Assembly (NCBI GenBank): GCA_022567855.1
Contig: JADFGE010000004.1
Span: forward strand, 1-25,117
Direction of reading: 5' to 3'
Length of the DNA stretch: 25,117 nt
From: Planctomycetota bacterium
Lineage (GTDB): Bacteria; Planctomycetota; Phycisphaerae; Phycisphaerales; SM1A02
The notes under the pieces are model-generated. The model saw only the letters and a program-made list of their open reading frames with translations. It searched no databases and was not told the DNA's origin. This document shows positions 14,755 to 23,312 of the stretch, in pieces; positions within the stretch are counted from its first letter, which is position 1; every line of letters begins with the position of its first letter. A program made the position numbers and the translations under genes.

Positions 14755-15573
14755 ATGAGGACGAATCCAATCGTTAGGCGGCTGTATAAGGTAGCTAAAG
14801 ACAAGCTCGGAATACGTGTTGTCGACTACGCTCCGCTACCGGCCGAGCATGATCCGATCAGGCACATCAAGCGGCAGGCCAAAGGGAAAGACCCGGACTT
14901 GTTGGAACTCCACCTCCGACAGCTGCTCGAAGAATCGTTCTCCTATCAAGACGATGTAAGCGGGTTGAGAACAGCTAAGAACCGGATGCAGTATCTTCTC
15001 ACGTGTTACGAACTATTCAAAATGGTGGCAGGAATACCCGGACATATCGTTGAAGTGGGCGTCTGGCGGGGACTAACAGCAATGTTGTTCGGCCACTTCA
15101 TCGAACTGTTCAACCAGCAGTCGGTTAGGCAGTATTTTGGATTCGATACCTTTGAAGGGTTCACGGCAGAAGACCTCGTTGGCGAGGCTGACACGGTGCC
15201 TCTGGCAGGCAGATTCTTATCCACAAGCTATGAGTTCGTCAACGCGCTAGCCCAACGCCAAGGGTATCGGCATATGCATTTCGTGAAGGGCGATGTGAAA
15301 AACACCCTGCCCAGTTTCCTCGAGGAACGCGCAGATTTCAAAGTGGCACTCCTTTACATCGATTGTGATGTGTATCTGCCGACGAAAGCTACTCTGGAAC
15401 TGCTCATCGGCAGGATGCAGACCGGCGGAGTCATTGCCTTCGACGAGTACAACCACTGGCCTGAGATGCAAGGAGAAACCAGAGCAGCTGACGAGATTCT
15501 TCGCCAGCATGGCCTGCGGCTACAGGTTCTTGGTCCACCATCCAACATTAGCGCATATTGCCGGGTGGACTAA
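14755..15573 (+). CDS. TylF/macrocin-O-methyltransferase family SAM-dependent methyltransferase
   Basis: 272 residues. The ATG at 14755 follows AAGGAA at 14745-14750. The SAM-binding motif is HIVEVGVWRGLTAMLF (about residues 97-112), with the acidic motif FGFDTFEGF after it. Late motifs YIDCDVYLPTKATLE and GGVIAFDEYNHWPEMQGET supply the Asp residues that bind metal in TylF-type enzymes. TylF methylates a sugar hydroxyl in tylosin synthesis, and relatives are common in polysaccharide clusters, so a sugar O-methylation is the likely role; the substrate is unknown. Base composition differs from its neighbours: one line I counted (14761-14820) has 27 of 60 G+C, against 42 of 60 at 14101-14160. 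Together with the relic behind it, this marks it as a separately acquired module. Confidence 0.88.
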   Translation: MRTNPIVRRLYKVAKDKLGIRVVDYAPLPAEHDPIRHIKRQAKGKDPDLLELHLRQLLEESFSYQDDVSGLRTAKNRMQYLLTCYELFKMVAGIPGHIVEVGVWRGLTAMLFGHFIELFNQQSVRQYFGFDTFEGFTAEDLVGEADTVPLAGRFLSTSYEFVNALAQRQGYRHMHFVKGDVKNTLPSFLEERADFKVALLYIDCDVYLPTKATLELLIGRMQTGGVIAFDEYNHWPEMQGETRAADEILRQHGLRLQVLGPPSNISAYCRVD

Positions 15574-15684
15574 GTAATCGGCATCCGCAAGCAAGGTTGG
15601 GCTCAAGAGCGTTGTTCGCAACCTCAACCGGGGCTGTGCCGAGGGCTAGAGAATGCTAACCATGCTAGCGCCAGTCGTTGCCTC

Positions 15685-15738
15685 TTCTCAGATCCTGATC
15701 GCCCGCGCTGGCAGCGGATCCTGGCATCTTCCGAATGA
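15685..15738 (+). pseudogene. Relic 3' end of a second copy of the 13348-14697 gene
   Basis: The plus-strand frame reads FSDPDRPRWQRILASSE and stops at TGA 15736-15738. It matches the end of the gene at 13348-14697 (LDPDLPRWQRILSG), with 18 identical bases at 14641-14658 and 15706-15723. Its stop overlaps the next gene's start as ATGA, as expected for an intact operon neighbour. Upstream of 15685 the similarity ends. The remaining 15574-15684 bases hold nothing I can recognise. Confidence 0.7.
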
Positions 15739-16958
15739 GATCAACCCGTAGCCAACTCCGGGACGAGGCGGATCCCGCGGACACGCACGAAAGCGCGTTC
15801 ATCATCTTCGGCAGCCCCCAAGTGCCGTCGGTCTATTCGCTCGGGGTCGCGCTCGCCCAACTGCGGTCCACGTCGCTCGTCCGGATCGGCGCTTCATACT
15901 TGCCGTTCTCCACAGCGCCGCTCTGGCCGATGGACGACGTTGCGCAGGGTCTCAGCAGGACGGCCTGGACCTACCCACCGGGGTTCAACGGCAAACTCTC
16001 CCGCCTCTTCACCCGCACCATCCGAGACCGCTTCGAGCGGGCAGTACGCGGCCATCAAGAGCGCGACGGCATGGCCCCCTACGTCATCACTCCGCACCCC
16101 CGGTTCGAGAGGTATACGTCGGGCGTTGAGGAAGAGAAGCTCGTCTACCTCAACTACGATGACTACGCCACCTACACGAAGGCTGGCACGCGTATCGAGA
16201 ACCCCCTCGAACCGCTGTTGGTAGCCCGCGCCGGCACCGTCCTGTGCAGCTCCCGCTACCAGCGCGACCGGTTCGCGCGGCGATTCCCGGAGAAGGCAGA
16301 CGCCTTCTGGCACCTACCGCACGGCGTGCACGTGACGTCCCTCAACCCGGCGCCCAGCGATGCCCCCGTCAAAGATACGGTCTGTGTCGTGGGAGCCCTG
16401 ACTGCCCGCTACGACTGGGCACTCATCGAGGAGGTGGTCGATCGTCTGCCGGCCGTCGAGTTCTCCTTTTGCGGCGAGATCGGGCTGGGGCACGTGGCGA
16501 TGGAGCGAGAAGGCTGGCAGGCCCACATGAGGACCGTACTCGAGCGCCCGAACGTCAGTCACATCCGGTCCTTGGAGCCCGGAGGGACCTCCCACGTCTT
16601 CTGGAGCTCCGCGGTGAGCTGGATACCGTACGACCCCGATCTGCCATTCGTGAAAGCGTGCTGTCCTCTCAAGCTCGGCAACGGCCTGGCGAGTGGCCGG
16701 CCCGTCATCAGCGCGGACGTTCCCGAATGCCGCCTGTACCCTGAGTGGGTCGGCATCCACACGAGCGCCGACGAAGCAGTCGCCCGGATCTCGGAGGCGC
16801 TGGCAACTGCTGGTAGCCCGGCCGCCCGGGAACGGAGCCACGAGCAAGTGGAGTTCGCGTCGAAGAACACCTGGGCGACCCGAGCCGAGCAGCTCATCGA
16901 GATCTTGGAACGTCAAGAGGGGGCCGGCGAGGCGGGCGCGGGCCAAGCGCCCACTTAG
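15735..16958 (+). CDS. Glycosyltransferase, GT-B fold (TuaH-like)
   Basis: 407 residues from the ATG at 15735, which overlaps the relic stop by 4 nt. The N-terminal half has a SPQVPSVYSLGVALAQL start and LVYLNYDDYATYTKAG, then a membrane-facing helix region ending in SSRYQRDRFARRFPEKADAFWHLPHGVHV. This 'YDD ... PHGV' arrangement is typical of GT-B enzymes such as TuaH of teichuronic acid synthesis. The C-terminal half has VCVVGALTARYDWALIEEV, VSWIPYDPDLPFVKACCPLKLGNGLASGRPVIS, where the nucleotide sugar would bind. It presumably adds one sugar to the surface polysaccharide on the cytoplasmic side. It is followed after 2 bp by another glycosyltransferase. Donor and acceptor cannot be read from the sequence. 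Confidence 0.8.
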   Translation: MRSTRSQLRDEADPADTHESAFIIFGSPQVPSVYSLGVALAQLRSTSLVRIGASYLPFSTAPLWPMDDVAQGLSRTAWTYPPGFNGKLSRLFTRTIRDRFERAVRGHQERDGMAPYVITPHPRFERYTSGVEEEKLVYLNYDDYATYTKAGTRIENPLEPLLVARAGTVLCSSRYQRDRFARRFPEKADAFWHLPHGVHVTSLNPAPSDAPVKDTVCVVGALTARYDWALIEEVVDRLPAVEFSFCGEIGLGHVAMEREGWQAHMRTVLERPNVSHIRSLEPGGTSHVFWSSAVSWIPYDPDLPFVKACCPLKLGNGLASGRPVISADVPECRLYPEWVGIHTSADEAVARISEALATAGSPAARERSHEQVEFASKNTWATRAEQLIEILERQEGAGEAGAGQAPT

Positions 16959-16960
16959 CG

Positions 16961-18121
16961 ATGCACGTTCTCATCATCCCGTCCCAGCCACTGCTCACGG
17001 CACGGCATCCGATCGCCGGGATCTTCCAGATCCATCAGGCCGATGCCCTCCAGCGCGGCGGTTTTCAAGTGGGCGTGATTGCGCCAGGTGTTATCACTGT
17101 ACGCTTCCTCCTCCGGCGCTATCCTTATCCGAGATTCGAGCGGACCAACGGATATCCCGTACTCCGGCACTACGCCCGGAGCTACTTCCCGCTTCGATGG
17201 CGCCAGCTTGAGTCAGTGGTCGCGCAGTTTCGCGATCTTGGTGAGACTCTTTACAAGTCATATGTCGCGGCGTACGGCAGACCGGACGTCGTCCATGCCC
17301 ACAACATCGCCAACGCAGGATTCATCGCGCAGGCCATCCATGAACGGCACCGCGTCCCGTATGTCATCACCGAGCACTCAAGCCAGTACCTCGTCGGGCA
17401 CGCTCCCGCCGAGCGCTCGGCTCGCATGGCGCAGTGTGCCCGGGCGGCCGGTGCGATGACCGCCGTCAGCCGAGCGCTCGCGGATGCGGTCGCCGATCAA
17501 CTCTCACTCGATGAGGTCGCGGTCCTGCCCAATGTGGTCGACCCTTCCATGATGGCGAGTCCGCTCGTCGCCCGGCGGAACCGCGAGCGGGATATCACGT
17601 TCCTCAGCGTCGGCGCATTGAACTCGAACAAGGACCACGCTTCGCTGATAAATGCGTTCGCCCGGCACTTCAAGGGACAGCCGGCTGCCATACGCATCGG
17701 AGGGACAGGACCGCTGAGGCGCGACCTCGGGCGGTTGGCGCGACGCCTCGGCGTGCGCGATCAGGTCGAATTCCTGGGCTATCTGGACCGCCAAGCCCTC
17801 CTCAGGGAGTTGCAGGCAGCCGACTGCGTTGTTCAGCCCAGCCTTCACGAGACTTTCGGCGTCGTGCTCATCGAAGCGCTGGCTTGCGGCCGGCCGGTGA
17901 TCGCGACGCGGTGCGGCGGGCCAGAGGACATCGTCGATGAGTCCAATGGCCTCCTCGTCGAGCCGGGGGACACCGCCGCGCTGGGTGCAGCCATGGAGCG
18001 GATGGCGATCACGAAAGGGCAATACCGCCCGGAGCGTCTTCGTGAAGATTGCGACGCGCGGTTCGGGGAGGCAGCCTTCATCAAGAACGCCCGGCGCGCA
18101 TACCACAATGCTCTCCGCTAA
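16961..18121 (+). CDS. Glycosyltransferase family 4 (GT-B)
   Basis: 386 residues. The ATG at 16961 is 2 bp after the upstream stop. It has the GT4 layout: an N-terminal acceptor domain (MHVLIIPSQP, GIFQIHQADALQRGGFQVGVIAPG, DVVHAHNIANAGFIA, YVITEHSS, TAVSRALADAV) and a C-terminal donor domain (FLSVGALNSNKDHASLINAF, IRIGGTGPLRRDLGRLARRLGV, VEFLGYLD). The E-x7-E motif is at Glu297/Glu305 in HETFGVVLIEALACG, followed by PVIATRCGGPEDIV. These are the catalytic and sugar-binding elements of retaining GT4 enzymes. The protein is complete. It probably builds the repeating unit supplied by the downstream Wbp sugar-nucleotide genes. Confidence 0.92.
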   Translation: MHVLIIPSQPLLTARHPIAGIFQIHQADALQRGGFQVGVIAPGVITVRFLLRRYPYPRFERTNGYPVLRHYARSYFPLRWRQLESVVAQFRDLGETLYKSYVAAYGRPDVVHAHNIANAGFIAQAIHERHRVPYVITEHSSQYLVGHAPAERSARMAQCARAAGAMTAVSRALADAVADQLSLDEVAVLPNVVDPSMMASPLVARRNRERDITFLSVGALNSNKDHASLINAFARHFKGQPAAIRIGGTGPLRRDLGRLARRLGVRDQVEFLGYLDRQALLRELQAADCVVQPSLHETFGVVLIEALACGRPVIATRCGGPEDIVDESNGLLVEPGDTAALGAAMERMAITKGQYRPERLREDCDARFGEAAFIKNARRAYHNALR

Positions 18122-18166
18122 GCTGCCCCACAACAGGACGGGTGCCGCCGGCACGCGGATGAACAG

Positions 18167-19480
18167 ATGACGCCACAGGAAACCCTGGTCCAGAAGATCA
18201 ATGACCATACGGCGGTCGTCGGCGTGGTGGGCCTCGGCTACGTCGGTTTGCCGCTCGCCGTCGAGAAGGCGAAGGTCGGCTTCCGAGTCATCGGCGTCGA
18301 GCAGAACCCCCAACGCGCCGCCAAGATCAACGCGGGCCAGAACTACATCGCGGACGTGGCCGACGCTGACCTGGCTGCAGTGGTGGCCGACGGCCGCCTA
18401 TCCGCCGCCACGGACTTTTCGCGCGTCGCTGAGATGGATGTCATCGTCGTCTGCGTACCCACCCCGCTGACGAAGAACCTCACGCCTGACCTTCGGCACA
18501 TCGAGAACGTGACCGGGGAGATAGCACAGCACCTGCGGCCTGGGCAGCTCGTGTCGCTCGAGTCCACGACGTACCCGGGCACCACGGACGAAGTCATGCT
18601 CCCGATCCTCGAAGGCAGCGGGCTGAAAGTCGAAGAGGACTTCTTCCTTGCGCACTCCCCGGAGCGCGTCGACCCGGGGAACCAGCGCTACACAACGAAG
18701 AACACGAGCACGATCGTTGGGGGTGTCGGTCCGCGCTCTCTCGAGGTCGCCGTCGCGTTCTACCGGCAAACGATCCTGGAGGTCGTGCCGGTTTCCAGCA
18801 CCAAGGCAGCCGAGCTCGTGAAGGTGTTCGAGAACACGTTTCGCGCCGTCAACATCGCGCTCGTCAACGAGCTGACGCTGCTGTGCGACCGCATGGGGCT
18901 CAGCGCCTGGGAGGTGCTCGACGCGGCATTCACGAAACCCTTTGGCATCATGCCGTTCTATCCCGGGCCTGGCGTCGGTGGGCACTGCATCCCCATCGAC
19001 CCTCACTATCTCGAGTGGAAAGCGAGGGAGCTCAACTTCAACACGCGCTTCATCGCGCTGGCCGGCGAGATCAACCGCCACATGCCTGAGTTCGTGCGCG
19101 AGAAGGCCATCCGCGTCATGAACCATCTCGCCGTGGTCCCGCGCAACGCGCACGTGCTGATCCTGGGCGTCGCATACAAGCGCGACCTCGACGACTGCCG
19201 TGAATCGCCAGCCATCGAGGTGATCAAGCTCCTGCAGCATGAGGGTGCGAGCGTGGACTACCACGACCCGCACGTGCCGGAGCTCGCCCAGGACGGCATC
19301 GTGCTGAGCAGCATCGCCCTCACCGCCGAAGCCCTATCCGCAGCCGACCTCGTCATCGTGACCACCGATCACACGGCGGTCGACTATGAGTTCGTGGTGC
19401 GGCACGCGCGGCACGTGCTGGACACACGGAACGCCACCAAGGACGTCGAGACCGGACGGGAGCGGATCACCCTCCTATGA
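18167..19480 (+). CDS. wbpA: UDP-N-acetyl-D-glucosamine 6-dehydrogenase
   Basis: 437 residues from the ATG at 18167. It oxidises UDP-GlcNAc to UDP-GlcNAcA using 2 NAD+, the first step toward UDP-diacetamido uronic acids. The N-terminal Rossmann motif is VGLGYVGLPLA (22-27 hold GLGYVG). The catalytic Cys274 lies in GVGGHCIPIDPHYL, and the central helix carries SSTKAAELVKVFENTFRAVNIALVNEL. The C-terminal domain starts with VLILGVAYKRDLDDCRESPA. These features fit the UDP-glucose/GDP-mannose dehydrogenase family; the GHCIPIDPHYL form and the genes behind it favour WbpA over WecC (which oxidises UDP-ManNAc). Its stop overlaps the wbpB start as ATGA. The neighbours are the next enzymes of the same pathway, in order. 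Confidence 0.9.
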   Translation: MTPQETLVQKINDHTAVVGVVGLGYVGLPLAVEKAKVGFRVIGVEQNPQRAAKINAGQNYIADVADADLAAVVADGRLSAATDFSRVAEMDVIVVCVPTPLTKNLTPDLRHIENVTGEIAQHLRPGQLVSLESTTYPGTTDEVMLPILEGSGLKVEEDFFLAHSPERVDPGNQRYTTKNTSTIVGGVGPRSLEVAVAFYRQTILEVVPVSSTKAAELVKVFENTFRAVNIALVNELTLLCDRMGLSAWEVLDAAFTKPFGIMPFYPGPGVGGHCIPIDPHYLEWKARELNFNTRFIALAGEINRHMPEFVREKAIRVMNHLAVVPRNAHVLILGVAYKRDLDDCRESPAIEVIKLLQHEGASVDYHDPHVPELAQDGIVLSSIALTAEALSAADLVIVTTDHTAVDYEFVVRHARHVLDTRNATKDVETGRERITLL

Positions 19481-20427
19481 CAGCCGGCGGCACGCCACAG
19501 GTCGCGGTCCTGGGCGCTGGCGCTTGGGGCAGCAACCTCGCGCGCACCCTCCATGACCTGAGCGCGCTTGGCGCCGTCGTCGACCCGGCGCCGTCCGTGC
19601 GCCGGGCAGTCGCAGCGCGCTACCCAGGCGTGGCGGTCCACGCCGCGCCGGCAGACGTGCTGGGGCCAGGCGTCGCCGCCGTCGCGATCGCCACGCCGGC
19701 GGCGACCCACCACGCCATCGCGAAACAAGCCCTCCTCGCCGGCAAGGACGTCTTCGTCGAGAAGCCGATGACGCTACGGCCCGACGACGCGGAGGAGCTG
19801 GCGCGCCTCGCTGAGCGTGAGGGCCGCGTGCTGATGGTGGGGCACCTGCTGCTCTACCAGCCCGCGATCGAGTACATCGCACGCCAGCTCCGCGACGGCC
19901 TCCTCGGCCGGCTCCACAGTCTGCACCAAGAACGCCTCAAGCTGGGCCGCGTCCGCGCTGAGGAGAACGTGCTCTGGAGCTTCGGCGTGCACGACATCGC
20001 CGTCCTCCTGCACCTGGTCGGCTCCGAGCCGACCGACGTCTGCACCGCCAGCCACCGCATCCTGCAACCGGAAGTCGAGGATGACGTGCACCTGCACCTG
20101 GGCTTCGAGGGCGGCGTGCAGGCGCACCTCCACGTATCGTGGCTCTGGCCCGAGACGCGCAGACGCCTCACCGTCATCGGCTCGGAGGGCATGTTGACGT
20201 ATGACGAGGTATCGGGCGTCGTCACCCTTCACCGCAAGACGGTGGATGCCGACCTCGCCGAGCATGATGGCGGCACCGAGGTCGTGTTCACCTCGAAGGA
20301 CGAGCCGCTCCGGCTCGAGATGGAGCACTTCCTCGCGCGCGTTCGCGACAGAGGCCGGCCGCTCTCGGACGGATGGGACGGCACACGTGTCGTCCGCGTG
20401 CTCGAGCGTGCGGCAGGCGCGGGGTAA
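19477..20427 (+). CDS. wbpB: UDP-GlcNAcA 3-dehydrogenase, Gfo/Idh/MocA family (WbpB-like)
   Basis: 316 residues; the ATG at 19477 overlaps the wbpA stop. The N-terminal Rossmann fold has VAVLGAGAWGSNLAR (GxGxxG at 13-18). The EKP signature is at 95-97 (VFVEKPMTL), and the conserved helix with VLMVGHLLLYQPAIEY follows. The C-terminal alpha/beta domain has WSFGVHDIAVLLHLVG, with the conserved His of this family. In the known pathway WbpB oxidises the C3 hydroxyl of UDP-GlcNAcA to the 3-keto form, and the keto sugar is at once aminated by WbpE. Both its position after wbpA and before wbpD/wbpE and its length (usual about 315-320) support this role. A generic Gfo/Idh oxidoreductase would be the cautious call. 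Confidence 0.85.
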   Translation: MTAGGTPQVAVLGAGAWGSNLARTLHDLSALGAVVDPAPSVRRAVAARYPGVAVHAAPADVLGPGVAAVAIATPAATHHAIAKQALLAGKDVFVEKPMTLRPDDAEELARLAEREGRVLMVGHLLLYQPAIEYIARQLRDGLLGRLHSLHQERLKLGRVRAEENVLWSFGVHDIAVLLHLVGSEPTDVCTASHRILQPEVEDDVHLHLGFEGGVQAHLHVSWLWPETRRRLTVIGSEGMLTYDEVSGVVTLHRKTVDADLAEHDGGTEVVFTSKDEPLRLEMEHFLARVRDRGRPLSDGWDGTRVVRVLERAAGAG

Positions 20428-20431
20428 GCGG

Positions 20432-21040
20432 ATGGCGGCTTACGTCGATCCCACCGCATGCATAGACCCCGGCGCACAGATCGGCGACGGCACCAAGGTC
20501 TGGCACTTCTCGCATGTGATGCCCAAGGCCGTCATCGGACGGAACTGCTCACTGGGCCAGAACGTGTTCGTGGGCAACAACGTTTCCATCGGCGACAACG
20601 TGAAGATCCAGAACAACGTCTCCATCTACGAGGGTGTCACCCTGGAAGACGACGTTTTCTGTGGACCAAGCATGGTCTTCACGAACGTGCGCACCCCACG
20701 CGCGGCGTTTCCACGCAACACGAGCGCGGACTACCAGCACACGCTCGTCAAGCGTGGGGCGTCCCTCGGCGCCAACGCGACGATCATCTGCGGCCTCACC
20801 GTCGGGGAGTGGGCATTCGTCGCAGCCGGTGCCGTGGTCACGCGTGACGTGCCCGCGTTCGCGCTGGTCGCCGGCGTACCTGCACGGCGCATCGGCTGGG
20901 CCTGCGCCTGCGGCGAGACGCTGCATTTCGAGCGGGACGACGCCACCTGCACCGAGTGCGCGCGGCGATACGTGCGGTCGGACGACGAGGCGGTCCACCC
21001 CGTCGATCCCATCCAGATCGAGGAGCGGCGACGCGCGTGA
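20432..21040 (+). CDS. wbpD: UDP-2-acetamido-3-amino-2,3-dideoxy-glucuronate N-acetyltransferase with zinc-ribbon tail
   Basis: 202 residues from the ATG at 20432, 4 bp after wbpB; upstream in-frame starts lie inside wbpB and are rejected. The body is a left-handed beta helix of hexapeptide repeats (AQIGDGTKVW, AVIGRNCSLGQNVFVGNNVSIGDNVKIQNNVSIYEG), with TNVRTPRAAF and AAGAVVTRDVPAFALVAGVPAR near the end. This pattern is close to WbpD, which acetylates the 3-amino group using acetyl-CoA. After the helix, residues about 158-178 carry CACG ... CTEC, a four-Cys zinc-ribbon-like extension that the shorter family members lack. The stop overlaps the wbpE start as GTGA. Product: UDP-2,3-diacetamido-2,3-dideoxy-glucuronic acid. 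Confidence 0.9.
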   Translation: MAAYVDPTACIDPGAQIGDGTKVWHFSHVMPKAVIGRNCSLGQNVFVGNNVSIGDNVKIQNNVSIYEGVTLEDDVFCGPSMVFTNVRTPRAAFPRNTSADYQHTLVKRGASLGANATIICGLTVGEWAFVAAGAVVTRDVPAFALVAGVPARRIGWACACGETLHFERDDATCTECARRYVRSDDEAVHPVDPIQIEERRRA

Positions 21041-22137
21041 AGGCCACTGGAACCATTCCGCTCTACGACCCGCGCCCCGAGGTCGAGGACCTCTGGGACG
21101 AGCTGAACGAGGCCATCCAGGGGGTTCTGCGCAGCGGCCAGTTCATCTTGGGGCCCAACGTCGAGGCATTCGAGGAGGAGGTTGCCACCTATCTGGGCGT
21201 GAAGTACGCGATCGGCGTCAACTCCGGCACGGACGCACTCGTTATCGGTCTCCGCGCGCTGGGCATCCAGCCCGGGGACGAGGTCATCACGACGCCGTTC
21301 ACGTTCTTCGCAACCGCCGAAGCCATCAGCAACATCGGCGCCAATCCCGTATTCGTCGACGTCGAGCCGGATACGTTCAATATCGACCCGAACCTCATCC
21401 CCGAGGCCATCACGGATCGCACGAGGGCCATCCTGCCGGTCCATCTGTTCGGGCACCCGTGCGACATGGACCCGATCCTCAAGATCGCGGTGGAGCACGA
21501 CCTCAAGGTGCTCGAGGACACGGCACAGGCGTTCGGTGCGGCCTCCAAGGGGCGCAAGGCCGGCGCGATGGGCGACGCCGGCGCGTTCAGCTTCTTCCCG
21601 ACCAAGAACCTCGGAGGGTTCGGCGACGGAGGCATGCTCACAACGAACGATGCAGAGGTCGCGCGCGTCGCAAGGATGCTGCGGGCGCACGGGTCGGAGG
21701 CCAAGTACCACAACGAGGTGCTCGGCTACAACTCACGGCTCGACGAGATGCAGGCGGCCATCCTGCGCGTCAAGCTGCACCACCTCGACGAGAACAACGA
21801 CGCTCGGCGCAACGTCGCTGAGCGATATCGCCGTGCCTTCGCCGGCATCCCTGGCATCGTCGTGCCGGCCGAGCGCGAGGGCGAGCGCCACGTGTTCCAC
21901 CAGTACGCCCTGCTCGTGCAGGACGGCCGGCGCGATGCCGTTCGTGCCGCCGCGGCCGATGCCGGCGTCAGCACGACGGTGTACTACCCGACGCCGGTGC
22001 ACAAGCTGCCGGTGTACGCACACCTTGGCGCACGGGCACCGGTGGCTGAGAGGATCGCCACGGAGATCGTCTGTCTGCCCCTGTGGGCACGCATCGAGCC
22101 GAGCGTGCAGGAGCGCGTCGTCAGTGCGTTCCGTTAG
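21037..22137 (+). CDS. wbpE: UDP-2-acetamido-2-deoxy-3-oxo-glucuronate aminotransferase (DegT/DnrJ/EryC1 family)
   Basis: 366 residues from the GTG at 21037, overlapping wbpD; GAGGAGCGG at 21020-21028 is the ribosome site. An upstream in-frame ATG inside wbpD is rejected because the family begins near IPLYDPRPEVEDL. It is a PLP enzyme: GVNSGTDALVIGLRALGI, DEVITTPFTFFATAEAI, VLEDTAQAFGA, and the Schiff-base Lys190 in FFPTKNLGGFGDGG. The tail holds YYPTPVHKLPVY and the region around IVCLPLWARI, as in family members. It moves an amino group from L-Glu to the 3-keto sugar made by WbpB. Gene order here is A-B-D-E, as in Pseudomonas-type clusters. Confidence 0.92.
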   Translation: MKATGTIPLYDPRPEVEDLWDELNEAIQGVLRSGQFILGPNVEAFEEEVATYLGVKYAIGVNSGTDALVIGLRALGIQPGDEVITTPFTFFATAEAISNIGANPVFVDVEPDTFNIDPNLIPEAITDRTRAILPVHLFGHPCDMDPILKIAVEHDLKVLEDTAQAFGAASKGRKAGAMGDAGAFSFFPTKNLGGFGDGGMLTTNDAEVARVARMLRAHGSEAKYHNEVLGYNSRLDEMQAAILRVKLHHLDENNDARRNVAERYRRAFAGIPGIVVPAEREGERHVFHQYALLVQDGRRDAVRAAAADAGVSTTVYYPTPVHKLPVYAHLGARAPVAERIATEIVCLPLWARIEPSVQERVVSAFR

Positions 22138-22181
22138 GCAGGCGGATCGCGCGTGAGCTGTTCAATGCCGGCCGTCGAGCC

Positions 22182-23312
22182 ATGAGCGGCGACACCGGGC
22201 TGGGGCGGTTGCGGGTCGTGCATATGACGTCCGTGCACTCGCCCGACGACATCCGGATCGTGCGCCACGAGCTCATGACCCTCTCTGCGCACGGCGCCGA
22301 CGTGACGCTGATCGCACCACGCCATGCGCGGCCCGCGCCCGAGGGCGTTCGCGTGCTCCACGTCCCGGCGCCCGCCTCGCGTTGGCAGCGGATAACGCGC
22401 ACGACGCGAGACGTATACCGCTCGGCCGTATCGGCTGACGCTGACGTCTACCACTTTCACGATCCCGAGCTGATCCCCGTCGGGATCTTGCTGAAGGTCC
22501 GGGGCAAGCGCGTCGTGTACGACGTCCATGAGGACTACCCGCGTCAGATCCTAACCAAGGACTGGATCCCGAGCGTTTTCCGTGGCGTGATAGCCCAAGG
22601 AACGGCGCTCGCGGAGAAGATCGCATCTCTCCTTTTCAGCGGCATCGTCACCGCCACGCCAGCGATCGCGAGGCGTTTCCCCGCGCACAAGACCGTGGTC
22701 GTGCAGAACTTCCCGGCGCTGGAAGACTTCAGCACCGGTGAGGTCATCCCGTATCACGAGCGGCCTCTCCAAGCAGCCTATCTGGGTGGCATCTCCGCTG
22801 CCCGTGGCGTGTTCGAGATGGTCCGGTCCATGGAGTTGATCCCCACCTCGTTCGACGCGAAGTTGGTGCTGGCCGGTACTTTTGACTCCGCCTCCTTGGA
22901 GGAGGAGATCCGCGGGCTTCCGGGATGGAGCCGCGTCGATTTCCTTGGATGGCAGTCGCGCCAACAGGTGGCCGACATCCTGGCCAGCGCACGCGCAGGC
23001 CTGGTGCTCTTCCATCCCGTGCCCAACCACACCGAGGCCGAGCCCAACAAGCTCTTCGAGTACATGTGCGCCGGACTCCCGATCGTGGCCTCCGACTTTC
23101 CACTGTGGCGAGAGATCGTGGGGAAGGCGGAGTGCGGGTTGTTGGTCGATCCGTTAGATCCCTCAGCCATCGCGGATGCCATCCGATGGATCTTCGAGCA
23201 CCCCGATGATGCAGCGGCGATGGGCGAAAGAGCGCGGGAAGCGTCCCGCAACCGGTACAACTGGGATGCCGCGGCGCGCAAGCTCCTGGAGTTCTACGGC
23301 AGATTGGCATGA
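22182..23312 (+). CDS. Glycosyltransferase, family 4-like
   Basis: 376 residues. The ATG at 22182 is the only good in-frame start after the wbpE stop; an ATG at 22224 is a shorter alternative. The N-terminal half has VVHMTSVHSPDDIRIVRHELMTLSAHG, DVYHFHDPELIPVGILLK and VVYDVHEDYPRQIL, a pattern of GT4 enzymes that act on undecaprenyl-linked glycans. The C-terminal half has AAYLGGISAARGVFEMV, VDFLGWQSRQQVADILASARAGLVLFHP, and an acidic motif region TEAEPNKLFEYMCAGLPIVASDFP, with Glu residues in the usual E-x7-E spacing. Its stop overlaps the epimerase start as ATGA, so the two are co-translated. It may use the sugar made by the neighbouring Wbp enzymes; that is inference from position. Confidence 0.88.
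   Translation: MSGDTGLGRLRVVHMTSVHSPDDIRIVRHELMTLSAHGADVTLIAPRHARPAPEGVRVLHVPAPASRWQRITRTTRDVYRSAVSADADVYHFHDPELIPVGILLKVRGKRVVYDVHEDYPRQILTKDWIPSVFRGVIAQGTALAEKIASLLFSGIVTATPAIARRFPAHKTVVVQNFPALEDFSTGEVIPYHERPLQAAYLGGISAARGVFEMVRSMELIPTSFDAKLVLAGTFDSASLEEEIRGLPGWSRVDFLGWQSRQQVADILASARAGLVLFHPVPNHTEAEPNKLFEYMCAGLPIVASDFPLWREIVGKAECGLLVDPLDPSAIADAIRWIFEHPDDAAAMGERAREASRNRYNWDAAARKLLEFYGRLA

Noticed and set aside
14641..15723. Transposon insertion flanked by target-site duplication
   Set aside because: The 18-bp direct repeats are part of longer homologous but diverged gene ends, and there is no transposase or terminal inverted repeat.
18398..19273. 291-codon minus-strand frame opposite wbpA
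   Set aside because: Shadow of a fully recognised dehydrogenase gene.
20634..21821. 395-codon plus-strand frame spanning wbpD and wbpE
   Set aside because: Arg/Gly/His-rich reading of two real genes in a third frame; both genes have intact catalytic motifs.
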